Source: JBEKYD01 sp049509915 (GTDB lineage: Bacteria; Acidobacteriota; Terriglobia; Bryobacterales; Bryobacteraceae). From it: DNA of 6,712 nt. This document shows positions 4,603 through 6,712 of this stretch, in pieces. Below the pieces are notes generated by a model. It had not been told where the DNA came from and searched no databases. It saw only the letters and a program-made list of their open reading frames with translations. Both the position numbers and the translations under genes were made by a program. How positions within the stretch are numbered: the first letter of the stretch is position 1; each line of letters begins with the position of its first letter. The stretch covers positions 1-6,712 of the forward strand of contig JBEKZL010000341.1 in NCBI GenBank assembly GCA_049509915.1. Reading direction: 5' to 3'.

Positions 4603-5802
4603 CTACGATGACTGGAGCGAGACGGCGACGGAAGAATGCAGATTCACACCGATAATTTGGCCGATTCTTTGGACTCCGGCCGGCCGGTCATAGTGGGCCT
4701 CGAAGGCCGCGTACGCCTTCTGGCCGGCCTGTTCGACTTCTCCGGGATGCTCTGAGAGCCATTCGAGAATGGCGATGAAGCCTTCGACATCACCCGGTTC
4801 GACGCGCCAGCCGCAGCCGAACCGGCGGATCAGGCGCGCCGGGGTTCCGGCAGCCGGACCGATGTAGAGGATCGGGCGTCCGGCGGCCATCAGCCCATAG
4901 ACTTTGCTCGGGACCACGGCGCCGACGGTCTCGGGCTTCTGCGTCACCAGGCCCACGTGACATGCGGCGAGGCTGTCTGTCAGTTCCTGTCTCTGGCAAT
5001 AGCCGCGAAACTCGACGTTACGGACCTGGTGCTGCGCGCAAAAGCGTTCCAGGGCTTCGCGCCGCGGTCCGCCGCCAGCGAAGATGAATCGGAAGCGAGC
5101 ATCAGCGGCGAGCGTTTCCAGTGCCCCATACAGCGTTATCACGTCGTGCGCCAGACCCAGGTTGCCCGAGTACAGCACGGCGAGAGTGTCGTGCGGGGGA
5201 AAGCGGCGAGGCTGGATGTCGTTGCTATCCGCCCAGTTCTCGGCCACATGAATGCGGTCGGACGGAATGCCGTGGCGAAGCAGGCGCTCGCGCATGGAAT
5301 CGCCTAGCGCGATGACGCCGGCAGCGCGGCATCGGACTCGATCCAGTGCCCAGCCGAGGGCGCGCGTGAACCAGGACTTAGCCCGGAGCACGCCGAGATC
5401 GACGGCGATGTCGGGATAGAGGTCCATCTCCCAGATGAAGAAGCGGCCGCCGCGCAGGGCTGTCACCAGCCAGGCAACGAGAGACAACAGCGGCGGGGTG
5501 GTTAGCGAAAGGACCACGTCCGGCCGCTCACTGCGGAGCCCAAACCAGATGGCGCCGCATAGGTACGAGATGTAGGACAGTACGCGCGCCGGGGCTCCGT
5601 GTCCGAAGGGGAGGGCGCGGGTACGAACTACCGTGACGCCCGGAACGGCTCCGACGTTTGCCTTGGCATAGCCGCCTCGGCCACAGATGACACGCACGGA
5701 GTGACCGTCCGCAGCCAGGGCGCCGGCTACATCCGTCAGGAGCTGGCTGGTAGCGGCGGAATCAGGGAAGAAGAACTGGTTCAAGAGAAGTAATGTGGCC
5801 AC
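4603..5802 (-). CDS. GT4-family glycosyltransferase (WbuB/WcaI-like)
   Basis: The protein is a GT-B fold retaining glycosyltransferase, about 399 residues from GTG 5802. The N-terminal domain opens with LLLLNQFFFPDSAATSQLL, typical of the WbuB/WcaI group. It continues with PDVVLSLTTPPLLS and WEMDLYPDIAVDLGVL, also characteristic. The C-terminal nucleotide-sugar domain has LYSGNLGLAHD, IFAGGGPRREAL, and VPSKVYGLMAAGRPIL, where Gly replaces the Glu of the classical E-x7-E motif, as in other WbuB-like members. It probably adds a sugar to the lipid-linked acceptor made by the WecA-like enzyme encoded 20 nt downstream. The start is uncertain. The frame is open to an ATG at 5853, but the upstream 17 codons translate the CACAGATGAA repeat. 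GTG 5802 itself lies in a repeat remnant, and TTG near 5784 is possible. None has a Shine-Dalgarno. Confidence 0.87.
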   Translation of the reverse strand: MATLLLLNQFFFPDSAATSQLLTDVAGALAADGHSVRVICGRGGYAKANVGAVPGVTVVRTRALPFGHGAPARVLSYISYLCGAIWFGLRSERPDVVLSLTTPPLLSLVAWLVTALRGGRFFIWEMDLYPDIAVDLGVLRAKSWFTRALGWALDRVRCRAAGVIALGDSMRERLLRHGIPSDRIHVAENWADSNDIQPRRFPPHDTLAVLYSGNLGLAHDVITLYGALETLAADARFRFIFAGGGPRREALERFCAQHQVRNVEFRGYCQRQELTDSLAACHVGLVTQKPETVGAVVPSKVYGLMAAGRPILYIGPAAGTPARLIRRFGCGWRVEPGDVEGFIAILEWLSEHPGEVEQAGQKAYAAFEAHYDRPAGVQRIGQIIGVNLHSSVAVSLQSS

Positions 5803-5810
5803 AGATGGGT
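5796..5810. repeat. Fragment of the CACAGATG repeat at the glycosyltransferase start
   Basis: TGGCCACAGATGGGT repeats the opening GCCACAGATG of the full element beginning 31 nt to the right, followed by an A-rich stretch ending AAAG as in that element. It looks like a decayed partial copy. It carries the GTG proposed as the glycosyltransferase start. Confidence 0.5.
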
Positions 5811-5821
5811 GAAAACAAAAG

Positions 5822-5946
5822 AAAGTTAGCCACAGATGAACACAGATGAACACAGATAAGAAAAGTCACAAGAATGCAAACAAAAGGTTATCTCTTGATT
5901 TGGTTTATCTGTGTTCATCTGTGTTCATCCGCGGCTAGATTTCTTC
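5822..5946. repeat. Long palindromic repeat element, copy A
   Basis: The left arm (5827-5859) and right arm (5905-5937) are inverted repeats matching at 31 of 33 positions around a 45-nt spacer. Each arm is TAGCC plus tandem 10-mers (ACAGATGAAC). The spacer next to the right arm contains TGATTTGGTTT, and the element ends in ATTTCTT; both are shared with copy B at the far side of the 160-residue gene, in the same orientation. Similar CACAGATGAACACAGAT repeats occur in many large bacterial genomes. A REP/BIME-like or non-autonomous mobile nature is plausible but unproven. Confidence 0.85.
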
Positions 5947-5987
5947 ATGGCTTTTGACTGATAGATAAGGAGTTGGGCTAAGTGGGT

Positions 5988-6470
5988 TCAATGGTAATTT
6001 TTTGTTTTTTGGCGGCGGGCGCGGTGGGTCTCCAGGTTGCGGAGGGCCCGCTGGTAGGTGCGTTGGAGACGGGATTCGTAGCGATTGAGGACGTTGAACT
6101 TGGAGGTTTCGGCGAGACCGGCGAAGGCTTGCTCGAGGCGGTCGAGTTCGTCGGCCTGGGCCTGGTTGCGAACGCCTTTGTTCAACATGCTGGTTTCGAT
6201 GGCGGTCGCCCGGCGCAGGCGCCAGTAAGCACAGGCGATGTCCTCAATCATGCCTTCCTCGACAGCGTTTTGGGGTCTGAAATGCTCGACGTGCTGGGTA
6301 AGGACGAGGTCAAAGAGCTCTTTGGACTCGTTTTCGACTACCACGCATTTGGAGAGGAGGCCGTGGCGCATGTGAGCCAGGGCGGCACGACGCTTCCCCT
6401 CTTCGGTTTTGGGACCCCTAGAAAGAGATCCATTGATTCTTGAACTGGCGATGCGTCGCATGGACGACAT
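5988..6470 (-). CDS. Conserved protein of unknown function, 'RHGL' type, in a repeat-bracketed cassette
   Basis: This is a 160-residue basic, mostly helical, soluble protein with no signal peptide or membrane segment. The N-terminus RINGSLSRGPKTEEGKRRAAL (split as RINGSLSRGPKT, residues 11-22, and EEGKRRAAL, 23-31) followed by RHGLLSKCVVVENES (35-49) is a pattern I recognise from a multi-copy family in Acidobacteria and Planctomycetes genomes whose function I do not know. A central part (VEEGMIEDIACAYWRLRR, 70-87) and the C-terminal RYESRLQRTYQRALRNLE (130-147) are helical, the last probably a coiled coil. The start is firm: AGGAGGGTG (6484-6476) sits 5 nt before the ATG at 6468-6470. It lies between two copies of the same palindromic repeat, which suggests repeat and gene spread together or that the gene product acts on the repeat. 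No transposase or nuclease motif is visible. Confidence 0.8.
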   Translation of the reverse strand: MSSMRRIASSRINGSLSRGPKTEEGKRRAALAHMRHGLLSKCVVVENESKELFDLVLTQHVEHFRPQNAVEEGMIEDIACAYWRLRRATAIETSMLNKGVRNQAQADELDRLEQAFAGLAETSKFNVLNRYESRLQRTYQRALRNLETHRARRQKTKNYH

Positions 6471-6532
6471 TTTTTCACCCTCCTCCCGATCACCAGGGTA
6501 GCAGCGGGGAAAGGGACGACGAGGGTGCGGGG

Positions 6533-6560
6533 CTTATGAATCAATGAGATACGGGGTCAA
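6533..6560 (-). promoter_or_regulatory. Candidate promoter of the 160-residue gene
   Basis: On the minus strand, TTGACC (6560-6555) and CATAAG (6538-6533) are separated by 16 bp and match the -35 and -10 consensus at 5 and 4 of 6 positions. Initiation near 6526 would give a leader of about 56 nt with the strong AGGAGG site. The promoter lies inside the repeat-bracketed unit, so the gene could be expressed wherever the unit sits. Assigned from consensus only. Confidence 0.4.
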
Positions 6561-6583
6561 TTGGGTTGTGACCGGGGAAAACT

Positions 6584-6695
6584 AAGAATATAGCCACAGA
6601 TGAACACAGATAAACACAGATAAATCATAGAAGACGTAAGTGATTTGGTTTCTTTTATCTGTGTTCATCTGTGTTTATCTGTGGCTATATTTCTT
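6584..6695. repeat. Long palindromic repeat element, copy B
   Basis: The arms at 6589-6624 and 6654-6689 are inverted repeats matching at 34 of 36 positions, with a 29-nt spacer that includes TGATTTGGTTT. The flanks AAGAATATAGCC and GGCTATATTTCTT extend the symmetry with small gaps. It is the same element as copy A and in the same orientation (TGATTTGGTTT beside the right arm in both), with the variable base of the 10-mers switched between ACAGATGAAC and ACAGATAAAC. Confidence 0.88.
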
Positions 6696-6712
6696 GGGGG
6701 CGATTTTTCGGG

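Noticed and set aside
5827..5937. CRISPR-like tandem repeats
   Set aside because: The units are contiguous 10-mers in inverted arms with no unique spacers of regular length, and no cas genes are present.
5982..6443. Plus-strand open frame of 153 codons over the 160-residue gene
   Set aside because: It is the complement of the minus-strand gene, which has the recognisable family pattern and the AGGAGGGTG ribosome site.
5988..6470. RAYT (REP-associated tyrosine transposase) for the repeat-bracketed gene
   Set aside because: There is no HUH motif or catalytic tyrosine context, and the RHGL-type N-terminus belongs to a different family.

Overview
The window looks like an accessory-rich stretch of a chromosome from a large-genome, moderately GC-rich soil-type bacterium. 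The gene families are a PqqD/HprK-like pair inside a glycan-assembly operon, a 160-residue 'RINGxxSRGPKTxEGK...RHGL' protein, and 'CACAGATGAA' palindromic repeats. Together they recall Acidobacteria of the Solibacter/Bryobacter type. That assignment rests on family resemblance from memory, not on a search.

Layout from left to right. (1) Positions 1-192, minus strand: the N-terminus of a YdcF/ElyC-like (DUF218) membrane protein that runs off the window. (2) About 193-1980, plus strand: a small defence/addiction island with two complete type II toxin-antitoxin operons, higB-higA (407-997) and a ribbon-helix-helix antitoxin plus MazF/PemK toxin (1418-1980). About 420 bp without a convincing gene separate them. 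Both operons have the same extended -10 box (TGnTATACT) ending only 5-6 nt before the first codon, so both probably make leaderless mRNAs. (3) 5802-1749, minus strand: a compact operon running GT4 glycosyltransferase, WecA/MraY-type polyprenyl-phosphate sugar-1-phosphate transferase with a soluble C-terminal extension, PqqD-family RiPP-recognition protein (4-nt overlap), and HPr-kinase-like protein. The kinase frame loses family resemblance where it meets the mazF stop, and reads 232 bp antisense through mazF before stopping. (4) 5827-6689: a 160-residue protein of unknown function on the minus strand, bracketed by two same-orientation copies of a long palindromic repeat built from 10-bp units. 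The left copy abuts, and appears to supply, the start codon of the glycosyltransferase.

Working model: WecA-like and GT4 proteins start and extend a lipid-linked glycan. The PqqD-like/HprK-like pair is probably a peptide-binding and kinase module linked to the same envelope locus, but no precursor peptide, lasso B2 protease or asparagine-synthetase-like cyclase is visible. The DUF218 protein may belong to the same envelope locus, now separated from it by the toxin-antitoxin island. The most unusual points are the PqqD-kinase pair in a glycan operon, the chimeric kinase tail, the paired leaderless TA promoters and the repeat-gene-repeat cassette.
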